Assembly: GCA_009668975.1 (NCBI GenBank)
Contig: SBEG01000016.1
Span: forward strand, 1 to 64,000
DNA length: 64,000 nt
Source of the DNA: Deltaproteobacteria bacterium
GTDB lineage: Bacteria; Desulfobacterota; Desulfuromonadia; Geobacterales; Geobacteraceae
Direction: 5' to 3'
Of this stretch, positions 26,895 to 34,924 are shown one piece after another. How positions within the stretch are numbered: the stretch's first letter is position 1; each line of letters starts with the position of its first letter. Made by a program: the position numbers and the translations under genes. The notes below the pieces were generated by a model. It was not told the DNA's origin, ran no database searches, and was given only the letters and a program-made list of their open reading frames with translations.

Positions 26895-27050
26895 CTACCG
26901 CAGATCCGAACTTGCGGCTGAGGTATTTGCCCGAAAAACCCGCTTTTCATTTTCAGGATGCGGCCGATCAGTGCAGGAATTCGTGTGTCGTACATATTTG
27001 TGGGGAAAAATGGTTTTAAAGCCGCATGAACACCTGTATTCGACTATCAT
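26895..27050 (-). CDS. Small zinc-finger-like protein
   Basis: A 51-residue protein starting MIVEYRCSCGFKTIFPHKY, with C7, C9, H17, H21 and C25 in a CxC...HxxxHxxxC pattern that could bind one zinc ion. The rest is short and polar. It has an excellent ribosome site (AAGGAG eight bases before the ATG), so it is called despite its size. A longer frame running upstream to 27320 is not supported. It may be part of the parA neighbourhood. DNA or RNA binding is possible but not shown. Confidence 0.5.
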   Translation of the reverse strand: MIVEYRCSCGFKTIFPHKYVRHTNSCTDRPHPENEKRVFRANTSAASSDLR

Positions 27051-27232
27051 TTGTGACTCTCCTTGTTGGTTGTCTGGAGCGGCACCACCCGACTGCGCTC
27101 CGGCTGTATCTGAATTCAGTATGACAGACTCGTATGACAACCGTTTGACGATTCGAAAAATGTTAGTAAAATTTTGGCCGGCAATGGTCGTGTCACCAGA
27201 CCTTTTCACGTGATTGTTCCCGGCAAAAAAAT

Positions 27233-27269
27233 GCCTCCACGGACCAAGATAAAGGGAATCCGAGGAGGC
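27233..27269 (+). other. Long-loop hairpin in the 27051-27429 gap
   Basis: GCCTCCACGGA (27233-27243) pairs with TCCGAGGAGGC (27259-27269), 10 of 11 bases, around a purine-rich 15-base loop. The right arm hides a GAGGAGG. Sixteen bases on is AAAAAGGAG and a TTG-initiated 55-codon frame (27289-27456) that overlaps the chemotaxis gene end on the other strand. It could be a leader structure for that weak frame or a terminator. Nothing else is seen in this gap. Confidence 0.3.
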
Positions 27270-27429
27270 TGATAAAAAGGAGACGTTGTTGAACCATACC
27301 ACACGAAAAGCCCGGCGCAAACAGATAAAAGCTAGTTATTTCGGTATTTTCAATCTTGTGACCCAGCTACCATGGTACGGTAACATTTCCTGCTTCTTGA
27401 TGCCTTGCACGGTCAGTTTCGCGGTGAAA

Positions 27430-29652
27430 TTACGTCCTGGCAAAACGGGTCGATGAGGGCAGTGCCGAATTGATAGCTAGTCGATTTCTTTCCGGGATAC
27501 GCTCATTACCTGTAGGGCTGCTTACATTTTTGCTGCAGGAAAATCTTTCGATCTTCTGCATTAACTCCTCAGAGAGTTTTTTCAGGGAGTCGGACTGTGC
27601 GGCAACGGAGCGTACCGACTGTACGGCAACGGCTGCTCCAAAATCAATTTCGTTGATATCCGAGCTAATCTTCTCAGCTGTCACGGAAAGCCCATCAGTT
27701 GCCTGGGCAATTTCTCTGGTCATGCCTTGGAACATTTCGACACTCTCTACGATCCGCCGTAGCGAACTACCGGCCTGCGCAGAGTACTCGACCCCCTTTT
27801 GCACCCGTTCGAGGCTTCTTTTCATCGCAGCGGTCGCGACCTCGGTATCTGACTGGATCGCCTTGATGAGTTCGGTGATACCGACCGTGGCTGTCGCGGT
27901 ATTATCCGCCAGTTTGCGCACTTCACCGGCGACAACGGCAAATCCCAAGCCGGCCTCCCCTGCCCGGGCCGCTTCAATGGCGGCATTCAGGGCCAGTAGA
28001 TTTATCTGGTCGGTAATGCCCTCGATAACATCGACGATCTCACCCACCTGTTGCGATCTCTCGCTCAACTTCCGCAAAACCAGGGTAGATTCCTCGGCAA
28101 CTCGGGCAATTTCCGCAACTTCGCTTCCCGCCTGATCAACAATGGCAGACCCCTCGGTGGCTATTGAGCGGGCTTCTGCCGCGGAATCGGCAATCCGGAC
28201 GGTGTTCGTGGAAATTAGCGTTACTGTCTGGGCCATTTCCAGTGAGGCCGCCGCCACCTGGGAGATGCGGGCCGACTGATTTTCAATCGTGTTATGTATA
28301 TCTGCCGCAGCAGAGGTCAATTCGCGTGAGCAATCCGACAGCTTGGCGGATGAAGAAAAGATCGCCGAAATGATCTGCTTGAAGGAGACAATCAGGCTGT
28401 TGAAACCCTGCTGAGTCACGCCGATTTCATCAGTGCGTTCAACATGCACCACTTTCGAAAAATCGCCCGTTTTGGCAATGGTAACGATGGTGTCGGTCAG
28501 GCCTGAAAGGGGGCGCAGCACAGAACCGATGATTTTGAAGCTCAGGACCAGCACAAGTACGATCACTGTCAGAGAAAATCCGATCAGTAAGCGCTTGAAC
28601 AATTCAACCCGCTGTTCGACCAGGGAAACGAAATCCTGCTGCTCCCGCGCAGTTGATGCGACATTTTCTTCCGTTCTCCGGGACTGCTCCAGTGACACTT
28701 CCTTGATCCTTTCCACGGAACTCTCAACTTGGGACATGCTTTCCAGAACTTTGCGTTGCGCTACCGCGATGGTGCGTAACGATGCTCCGCCGCTGGCGGC
28801 AGCGTTTTTTATGGAGGTCATCGTTTCGTCGATGTAGCCAGAACTCTTGATCTCCTGTACGGCAGCTGCAACGCGGGTGATATTGCCCAGAATCCGCCCC
28901 TCGATCGCCCGAACTTCAGCCGTTCTCCGGTCAAGATCAGCCGAGCTCTCACTCAACATAATTGTGCGCGCCTTGGCATCGAGGAGTTTCGAATCAACGC
29001 CCAGGTTATATACAAGGACATTGATATCCTGAATTTTTTTATTCAGTTCTATGTCGACCACTTCGTTGCGATAGTTTTCGATGTTATCCATTAACTGAGC
29101 CACACTACTTTTCTCGCTGATCGAACTGCTGAGCGATTTCGAAGCAATACTCGAACGACGGGAAGCAGTTCCCTGGATGCTGGCAATAATTTCCTTGAGA
29201 CCCTCAAGGGATTTGTCCACCCGGGCCATGGCGCCGTTCACCCGGCCCGCCTCTTCACGAAAAACCGCCATCGCCTTGAATTTTTCGTCCACCGCCCGCA
29301 GAACCTGGTCATGCAGGTCAGAGAAGACCTGCATATCCAAGGGCAGATCCTTGAATTCACTGATTTCCTGATGAATTTTTTCCAGGCCATCTCGGTGCAT
29401 ATCGATGGCAGCCGACACCTGTGACACTTCCTGTGTATCCCGTGACAATCCGAGTTGCAACAGATCGGCCGATAATTTTTCCACCAACTGCTGCAGCTGC
29501 ACCGTCTTCACCTGGAGCGGCGTCGACTGAGTCGTCATGACGGTGATTTTGTCTTTGATCATCAGGATGGTGACAAGACTGAAGCAGGCAATCCCGATAA
29601 TTCCGGCGCTGCAGATGCAGGAACTGATAATAAGCTTGGTTTTGATCTTCAT
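27430..29652 (-). CDS. Methyl-accepting chemotaxis protein
   Basis: A 740-residue receptor. An N-terminal helix (about 8-32) and a second one (about 345-370, [19 protein letters not shown]) enclose a long helical periplasmic domain. A HAMP domain follows ([21 protein letters not shown]), then the signalling tip [20 protein letters not shown]. Beyond the tip it reads [20 protein letters not shown] where most receptors have [20 protein letters not shown], so the CheA/CheW contact is slightly altered. It follows the STAS gene on the same strand, 82 bases away, and may be the input of that module. Confidence 0.9.
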   Translation of the reverse strand: MKIKTKLIISSCICSAGIIGIACFSLVTILMIKDKITVMTTQSTPLQVKTVQLQQLVEKLSADLLQLGLSRDTQEVSQVSAAIDMHRDGLEKIHQEISEFKDLPLDMQVFSDLHDQVLRAVDEKFKAMAVFREEAGRVNGAMARVDKSLEGLKEIIASIQGTASRRSSIASKSLSSSISEKSSVAQLMDNIENYRNEVVDIELNKKIQDINVLVYNLGVDSKLLDAKARTIMLSESSADLDRRTAEVRAIEGRILGNITRVAAAVQEIKSSGYIDETMTSIKNAAASGGASLRTIAVAQRKVLESMSQVESSVERIKEVSLEQSRRTEENVASTAREQQDFVSLVEQRVELFKRLLIGFSLTVIVLVLVLSFKIIGSVLRPLSGLTDTIVTIAKTGDFSKVVHVERTDEIGVTQQGFNSLIVSFKQIISAIFSSSAKLSDCSRELTSAAADIHNTIENQSARISQVAAASLEMAQTVTLISTNTVRIADSAAEARSIATEGSAIVDQAGSEVAEIARVAEESTLVLRKLSERSQQVGEIVDVIEGITDQINLLALNAAIEAARAGEAGLGFAVVAGEVRKLADNTATATVGITELIKAIQSDTEVATAAMKRSLERVQKGVEYSAQAGSSLRRIVESVEMFQGMTREIAQATDGLSVTAEKISSDINEIDFGAAVAVQSVRSVAAQSDSLKKLSEELMQKIERFSCSKNVSSPTGNERIPERNRLAINSALPSSTRFART

Positions 29653-29734
29653 GCACGAATACCCGTCTTTCTGTAAGTATGGGAGGGAAAGATAGCGTTG
29701 AACCGGCAGTGGGGTACCAGCTACAAAAGAATTG

Positions 29735-30046
29735 TTAATTCTCCGGGTTAGCCAGCAGAAAGACTCCGGTCATCTTGAACAGCATGGTATGCATGGAGTT
29801 GAGTCCGACCAGGGATATCTCGGCGCCTTTGTCGTCGCGGAGCTTCTTGAAACAGCGCAGGAGAAAGGCGATCCCCATTGAATTGATGCGTCCGACCTTG
29901 CTGAAGTCCACACGAATCTTGGGACGCTTGACGATTTCCAGCAGTTCCTCCAGGGAAGTTCCCGCATCATAATCTATGGTGCCTGAAAGATTTATGAAGT
30001 CGGCGTCATAACCGTGCCTCAGTTCCATTATGAAATTTTTTTCCAT
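29735..30046 (-). CDS. STAS-domain anti-sigma factor antagonist
   Basis: A 103-residue single STAS domain: [40 protein letters not shown] and [17 protein letters not shown]. The Ser in INSMG lies where SpoIIAA and RsbV are phosphorylated by their kinase. Such proteins bind an RsbW-type ATPase when unphosphorylated and free its target. AGAAGGAG stands before the ATG at 30046; an upstream frame start at 30118 has no site. It follows the RsbW-like gene by 96 bases on the same strand and is its probable substrate. Confidence 0.85.
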   Translation of the reverse strand: MEKNFIMELRHGYDADFINLSGTIDYDAGTSLEELLEIVKRPKIRVDFSKVGRINSMGIAFLLRCFKKLRDDKGAEISLVGLNSMHTMLFKMTGVFLLANPEN

Positions 30047-30142
30047 GTCCTCTCCTTCTGGTAAATGGTTCCCGCAATCCCATCGGCAAACAATCGGCCC
30101 CAACCGAACTCTCTTCAATACGGCAAGGGTTGCATCAATTTT

Positions 30143-31105
30143 CTACGGTGCGGTAGTAATATGAAAGCCTTTTATTTCCGGCAGGTAATCGCAGGTCGAG
30201 AGGCTGATATGCCCTCCAATGACTGTCTGTTTTCCCTGTTCGATCCGAACCAGCAGGGTATCCAGAAAACGCCAGATAATGAAAAGCCCTCGCCCGCCGA
30301 TTTCATCATGAACGCAGTGGGTGTCGCAATGGTGGGTGAGGTGTGCGAATAAATCCTCGGAGGAGAGCGTCCCCCAGCCATCGGCAACTTCCAGCGCAAG
30401 CGTTTCACCGTCAAAGCCGTAACGGAAGACGACATCTTCCCCATCTGCCAGATCACGCTTTTCACCTTTCCGGTAGAGCGGTTCGGCCCGCTCTCCGCGG
30501 GGAGCGGCGTAGAAGGCATTCTCCAGCATTTCGTCTACCAGCAATGCCCCCTTCATGCGGAGCATCTCGTACTCGTGAGAGCTACCGCCGATGCTTTTTT
30601 CCAGTTCCGCGATCAGGTCTTCTTTCTGCTCGGATGATGAGAGTCTGAATTCATGTACGGGCGTTCCCGGCCGGATGTAATCAGCCATCGTGAGACAGGT
30701 ACCGTTTTTGAGTCGCCGGATCGAGAGATCGAACAGAGACACCACTTTATTCAGATCATAGTGCGGACCGCCGACCGGATTGATCAGCAGATGCCTGACA
30801 TTATCCGCAAGCAAGGGACTCAAGGGAGGAGGGTCAGACGAAAGGCACATCAGCATGATGTCGGCCTGAGGAAAAAGTTGGCGGGCCTGGCTGACAAGTT
30901 TCGGGAACGCCAAGGGATAGACCCTGGTGGAGATGATAACAAGTGAAACGCTTTCCCCCCTATTCCGAAGGTCCGCGACCACTCGTGGGATTTTCGTCAT
31001 TTCAACGAGTAACGACATTTCTTCCATGCGCGAGAAAATCGGCTCCCAGACGGCCCTTTCTTCAGCGTCGGAAACCAGCGCGATGATTGTTCCGATGACA
31101 TTCAT
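30143..31105 (-). CDS. RsbW-like ATPase with degenerate receiver domain
   Basis: A 320-residue protein. Residues 1-125 resemble a response-regulator receiver (IGTIIALVSDAEERAVWEPI), but the phosphorylated Asp is replaced: SLVIISTRVYP reads Ser where LVIID is expected. Residues about 180-320 form a HATPase like those of RsbW/SpoIIAB: LVDEMLENAFYAAP (N box), LEVADGWGTLSSEDL (G1) and GGRGLFIIWRFLD (G2). It is probably the switch kinase that binds and phosphorylates the STAS protein encoded next. GGAAGAG precedes the ATG at 31105; a longer frame from 31267 lacks a site. Confidence 0.75.
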   Translation of the reverse strand: MNVIGTIIALVSDAEERAVWEPIFSRMEEMSLLVEMTKIPRVVADLRNRGESVSLVIISTRVYPLAFPKLVSQARQLFPQADIMLMCLSSDPPPLSPLLADNVRHLLINPVGGPHYDLNKVVSLFDLSIRRLKNGTCLTMADYIRPGTPVHEFRLSSSEQKEDLIAELEKSIGGSSHEYEMLRMKGALLVDEMLENAFYAAPRGERAEPLYRKGEKRDLADGEDVVFRYGFDGETLALEVADGWGTLSSEDLFAHLTHHCDTHCVHDEIGGRGLFIIWRFLDTLLVRIEQGKQTVIGGHISLSTCDYLPEIKGFHITTAP

Positions 31106-31363
31106 GGTACTCTTCCTTTCACTAACTGCTGCAGATACATTGATACTCAATTTTGAAACAGTGCGTTTGCGTTGGGCTGGGGCATTCACGAAGGTTCTCG
31201 TACGGCTTCCTTGCAAGATCGAGATAGAAAACAGGTCGCCTGAACCGGCAGAATGCCTGAGTTGCAAGACAGCTGATGACCGATTACGAGAGGCTTCGGG
31301 AAAGTTCCAGCCCAGCCTTTGCCGACCTTTTAGGATAATGAGTTTATAGAAAACCCATGTAGT

Positions 31364-32647
31364 TCAGGGAGCCAGGACAGCAATCATGACCGTTGCATCG
31401 TCTTCCAGGCTCGAAGTTCCGGAATACTCACGGACACGTTCCAGCATGGCGAGCGCCGCTTCGTGCGGGCCTTTGCCTAAGTTTTCCCGGAGAAGATTTT
31501 CCAGACGCTTATAGCCGAATTCTTCTTCATCCGGCCCCCGGCACTCCACAATTCCATCCGTATAGAGAACAACGCTGTCGCCCTGCAAGAATTCCAGCGA
31601 AAACTCCTGATAGAAGGAGTCTTCCTCGAAACCAAGGGGAAAGCCGGATGCCTCCTCAAGCATTTCCAGTGAACCCGACCTGCCTCGCACCAGGTAGGGA
31701 AAGTTGTGGCCGGCGTTTGCATAGCTGAGGCGCTTGTTCTCCGTGTCGATCACGGCGACAAAACAGGTCATGAGCAACCGGCGCCTGGCCGTGGCCGTTA
31801 TTGCTCTGTTCATGCCCGAAAGCAACTCCGTTGGTGTTGCGACCCCAAGAGACAGCAAGGTATGGAGACTCGCCTTGGCAGCGGTGGTAACCATGCCAGA
31901 CTGCACCCCGTGCCCGCTGACATCGGCGATAATCAGACCAAGGCGGTTTTCCCCACAGACGAAGTAATCGTAGAAATCGCCGCCGATCTCAGTCGAAGTG
32001 GTGATGCCGGCCCCGATCCGAATATCCCTGAAACTGAATTTCGGCTCTGGCAACAGGTCTTGCTGAATCAGGCTCGCGTGTGCCACCTCGTTCCTGATCC
32101 GTTCACTCAAGCTCCGCAGTGTCGCCAGGAGACTTTGCTGGAATTCCGAGATCCGCATCATCAGATCGGACACGAGCACAACCCCGACACACCGTTCACC
32201 TTCGGCTATAAGCAGACAGTCGTTTTCCAGAATCGGGTCCCGATCGATCAAAATAGCGAGCGCGGCGGCAATATCCAGTTCAGGATCCATCACAATCGGA
32301 TTATCATCCTTCAGTTCAGCTATCGGTTTGTTGCTGTAGAGATCAAGCGCGAACTTACGGCTTAGATGGGTAAAGAAGAGATTCTTGCGGCTGACAGCAC
32401 CGGCAAAAACACCTTCGGCAACCAGCGGGAGCAACAGGAGCGTGGTGTCAGCCTGGAAGACATCAACCACCTCCCGCACTTTCCGGTCCGGGTGAATGTC
32501 GTGTGCCTCCTGCATGATATCCCGCAAGCAGGGCACGAAGTCCCGTGATTCAGCCAATGGGGTACCAGTTCCAGCTCCATCCCCGGACTGCTCGTCGTTG
32601 CTGGTGGCTTGAGCGGTAGCAGGCAGGGACGATGCTTCAGGAGGCAT
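31364..32647 (-). CDS. SpoIIE-type phosphatase with CBS domains
   Basis: A 427-residue protein. The N-terminal half carries two CBS motifs (DIHPDRKVREVVDVFQAD, LLIAEGERCVGVVLVSDLM), likely binding adenine nucleotides. The C-terminal half is a PP2C-like SpoIIE/RsbU domain: GAGITTSTEIGGDFYDYF, IIADVSGHGVQSGM, SYANAGHNFPYL and LYTDGIVE, with the metal-binding Asp residues present. It should dephosphorylate the STAS protein of this cluster. The start is taken at the ATG at 32647, which overlaps the stop of the micropeptide gene; a GTG at 32665 is the alternative. Confidence 0.88.
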   Translation of the reverse strand: MPPEASSLPATAQATSNDEQSGDGAGTGTPLAESRDFVPCLRDIMQEAHDIHPDRKVREVVDVFQADTTLLLLPLVAEGVFAGAVSRKNLFFTHLSRKFALDLYSNKPIAELKDDNPIVMDPELDIAAALAILIDRDPILENDCLLIAEGERCVGVVLVSDLMMRISEFQQSLLATLRSLSERIRNEVAHASLIQQDLLPEPKFSFRDIRIGAGITTSTEIGGDFYDYFVCGENRLGLIIADVSGHGVQSGMVTTAAKASLHTLLSLGVATPTELLSGMNRAITATARRRLLMTCFVAVIDTENKRLSYANAGHNFPYLVRGRSGSLEMLEEASGFPLGFEEDSFYQEFSLEFLQGDSVVLYTDGIVECRGPDEEEFGYKRLENLLRENLGKGPHEAALAMLERVREYSGTSSLEDDATVMIAVLAP

Positions 32648-32768
32648 GGCAAGCGGAAATGGCACTCGTGCCGGCAGCGGTTACGACCTCGGTGAATTCT
32701 CCTTCCGCGCTATTCAGGCAATACCAGCAGTTCTGGCCATGCAATGGACAAGGGAGACTATTACACAT
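32637..32768 (-). CDS. Cys-rich 43-residue micropeptide
   Basis: A short frame starting MCNSLPCPLHGQNCWYCLNS, with C2, C7, C14, C17 and H10 packed in the first 17 residues, which would suit one metal ion. It has a strong ribosome site, GGAGGTG five bases before the ATG. Its stop overlaps the phosphatase start (ATGCCTCCTGA), so the two are translationally coupled. No family is recognised; it could be a sensor, a regulator of the phosphatase, or a leader peptide. It heads the partner-switching operon. The 32769-33160 gap holds little else. Confidence 0.5.
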   Translation of the reverse strand: MCNSLPCPLHGQNCWYCLNSAEGEFTEVVTAAGTSAISACHAS

Positions 32769-32879
32769 GGTTACACCTCCAAGTTTCATCTATTATTCGA
32801 GCTCGGATAGTACCCGTTGATTATCGCGGTCATGTTGCATGCAGGTAAAATAACCGTAACAAGCAGATTGTGTTATCGA

Positions 32880-33044
32880 CTACATTGGCATCAGTTTATT
32901 TACCGGAATTTTTACGCAACCTTCATGAAACCACAATAAACCTTCAGTATCGTCTGCAACCGGCACGAGGAACCTGTTGGACGTAGGGTAAATCTGCTGC
33001 AAATCCGTCTGGACGGTCCATATTTCGCCGCTATTTTGGGCCAT
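32880..33044 (-). CDS. Possible small protein, function unknown
   Basis: A 54-residue frame (MAQNSGEIWTVQTDLQQIYP...) whose middle, SNRFLVPVADDTEGLLWFHE, has protein-like composition. The ribosome site is poor (GGGTAAAAG well upstream of the ATG), and no family is recognised. It lies between the partner-switching operon and the secreted PHP gene. It may be a real small gene or chance. Confidence 0.25.
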   Translation of the reverse strand: MAQNSGEIWTVQTDLQQIYPTSNRFLVPVADDTEGLLWFHEGCVKIPVNKLMPM

Positions 33045-33160
33045 AGAACAACTTTTACCCTGCAAAATCGACAAAATCTGTCCTCGCCCAGTCGAATTTT
33101 CGCTTCGATTTCCTAAGTTCGACAGGTTCCTGGCCACATTTTACGCAAGGAGGTTGTACC

Positions 33161-34726
33161 ATGAAGCTGAGAAAGCAAAACCTGGCAGTGGGAATCGGCA
33201 TCGGCGCCGTGGCACTGGCACTTTCCTGGTCTCCGTTCGCCCTGGCCGGAGGGGAACACCTGAAAGGCCGCTGGCTGGCGGGAGATTTCCACAATCACAC
33301 TTTCCTTACCGACGGCAGCAACACCCAGTCAGACGTGTTGGACAATGCGTTCCGCTTTGGCCTTGACTGGCTTGCCAATTCGGAGCACGGCGGCGCCTTC
33401 AATCGAACTCCGCAAGGATTACCCTGGCCGACGGATACTGTCTTCCTCGGCATCCCTCCGAGCGGCAAAATGTGGCGTTGGCAATCCCTCTGGCAGTATT
33501 CCTATCCGCTCATCAGCGAAGCTCGGACCGCACATCCCGACAAGCTGATCGTGCAGGGGTACGAGTGGAATGTACCAAGCCATGAACACGCCAGTGTCGG
33601 AATTGTCGGCCCGGCCGAGGAATCGGGCCTTGCAATTGCCCGGCACGAGTACCTGTTTGACGGAAGCGACGGCGGTTCCACGAGCGATTCCCATCTTGGA
33701 GTATCGGGGAAGATCCTGACAAATAATCATGACAAAGCGGTGGCAGGCGCCAAGTGGCTCCAGGACAATTATCCTTACAACAGCTACTTTCTGATCAACC
33801 ATCCCTCCCGGGCTCTGAAGTACTCGATCGCCGACATTCGGGACTTCAACAATGCGGCACCGACGGTTGCCTTCGGCTTTGAGGGTATTCCCGGGCACCA
33901 GAAGGAGAGTAATCGCGGCGGCTACGGGAATGCCTCCGAGAAAGCCCGCACCTACGGCGGAGCAGATTACATGATCGCCAAGGTCGGCGGGCTTTGGGAT
34001 GCGCTGCTGGGTGAGGGCCGCCACTTCTTCACCTTTGTCAACTCTGACTTCCATTCCACGAAGGGCGATTTCTGGCCGGGTGAATATGCAAAATCCCATG
34101 CCTTTGTCATTGACAAAAACCGGGATGAGAACATTTCCTTGGACGAACTGGTTGACGGATTGCGATCAGGCAACTCATTCTCCGTGCATGGCGACCTGAT
34201 CAGCAACCTGCATTTCAGCGCCCAATCCCGCGACGACAAGGCACCAATGGGCGGAATGCTGCACGTGGACAATGGTGGCAAGGTGAAGCTGAAGATCAGA
34301 TTCAGGTCACCGGAACGGAATAACAATGGCGATACGGTGGCGATCGACCATATCGATCTGATCGCAGGCAACGTAACCGGCAGGATTCCCAAGTATCTCG
34401 ATGACGGAGTAACCCTGAACCCCGAGTACACCAAAGACACCAATGAAAGCTCCCGGGTTATCGCAACGTTCAACAGAAACGACTGGGAAAGTGACAAGGA
34501 TGGCTACCGTACGATTGTCTACCATCTTAAAAACGTGAAGAACGACATGTATTTCCGCCTCAGAGGCACGAATCTTCCTGCCGGCACGGCAAATGAAACC
34601 GACGCTGAAGGGAATCCCCTCATTGACACCCTGATGGGACCGAACACGGCGGAAAAGGCCCATGCCGATCTCTGGTTCTACTCCAACCCGATCTTTGTCA
34701 AGGTTGCCCACTGTAATCGCAAATAG
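33161..34726 (+). CDS. Secreted PHP-domain phosphoesterase-like protein
   Basis: A 521-residue protein with a signal peptide (residues 1-29, ending PFALA). The mature N terminus has the PHP metal motif LAGDFHNHTFLTDGS, with later histidines in NSEHGGAF and a C-terminal SDFHSTKGDFW that completes the metal site. PHP proteins use two or three metal ions to split phosphate esters; secreted forms are common but poorly studied. The last 150 residues look beta-rich. AAGGAGG precedes the ATG, and a good terminator follows. The product should be periplasmic or extracellular. Confidence 0.8.
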   Translation: MKLRKQNLAVGIGIGAVALALSWSPFALAGGEHLKGRWLAGDFHNHTFLTDGSNTQSDVLDNAFRFGLDWLANSEHGGAFNRTPQGLPWPTDTVFLGIPPSGKMWRWQSLWQYSYPLISEARTAHPDKLIVQGYEWNVPSHEHASVGIVGPAEESGLAIARHEYLFDGSDGGSTSDSHLGVSGKILTNNHDKAVAGAKWLQDNYPYNSYFLINHPSRALKYSIADIRDFNNAAPTVAFGFEGIPGHQKESNRGGYGNASEKARTYGGADYMIAKVGGLWDALLGEGRHFFTFVNSDFHSTKGDFWPGEYAKSHAFVIDKNRDENISLDELVDGLRSGNSFSVHGDLISNLHFSAQSRDDKAPMGGMLHVDNGGKVKLKIRFRSPERNNNGDTVAIDHIDLIAGNVTGRIPKYLDDGVTLNPEYTKDTNESSRVIATFNRNDWESDKDGYRTIVYHLKNVKNDMYFRLRGTNLPAGTANETDAEGNPLIDTLMGPNTAEKAHADLWFYSNPIFVKVAHCNRK

Positions 34727-34792
34727 TTTTCATCCGCCAACGCCGAAACAGTGCTGCCCCAGCCGACTCTTCCAAATGAAACACAACCATCC

Positions 34793-34822
34793 GGGCCGGT
34801 TCACTTTGAGCCGGCCCTTTTT
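34793..34822 (+). terminator. Intrinsic terminator after the PHP gene
   Basis: GGGCCGG (34793-34799) and CCGGCCC (34811-34817) enclose a TTCACTTTGAG loop, extendable by TCA/TGA, and are followed by five T. It lies 67 bases after the stop. Confidence 0.8.
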
Positions 34823-34924
34823 CAAGAAATTCGCCTGACTGTAACTTCGCCTCCACATGACTATGGTGACATGGAATCGTCATTCCCGGAATCTCGTACA
34901 TCCTTAAAACAGGGGGAGCTTTCC

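Noticed and set aside
27289-27456. TTG-initiated 55-codon frame
   Set aside because: It is antisense to the MCP end and starts with TTG; kept only as part of the hairpin observation.
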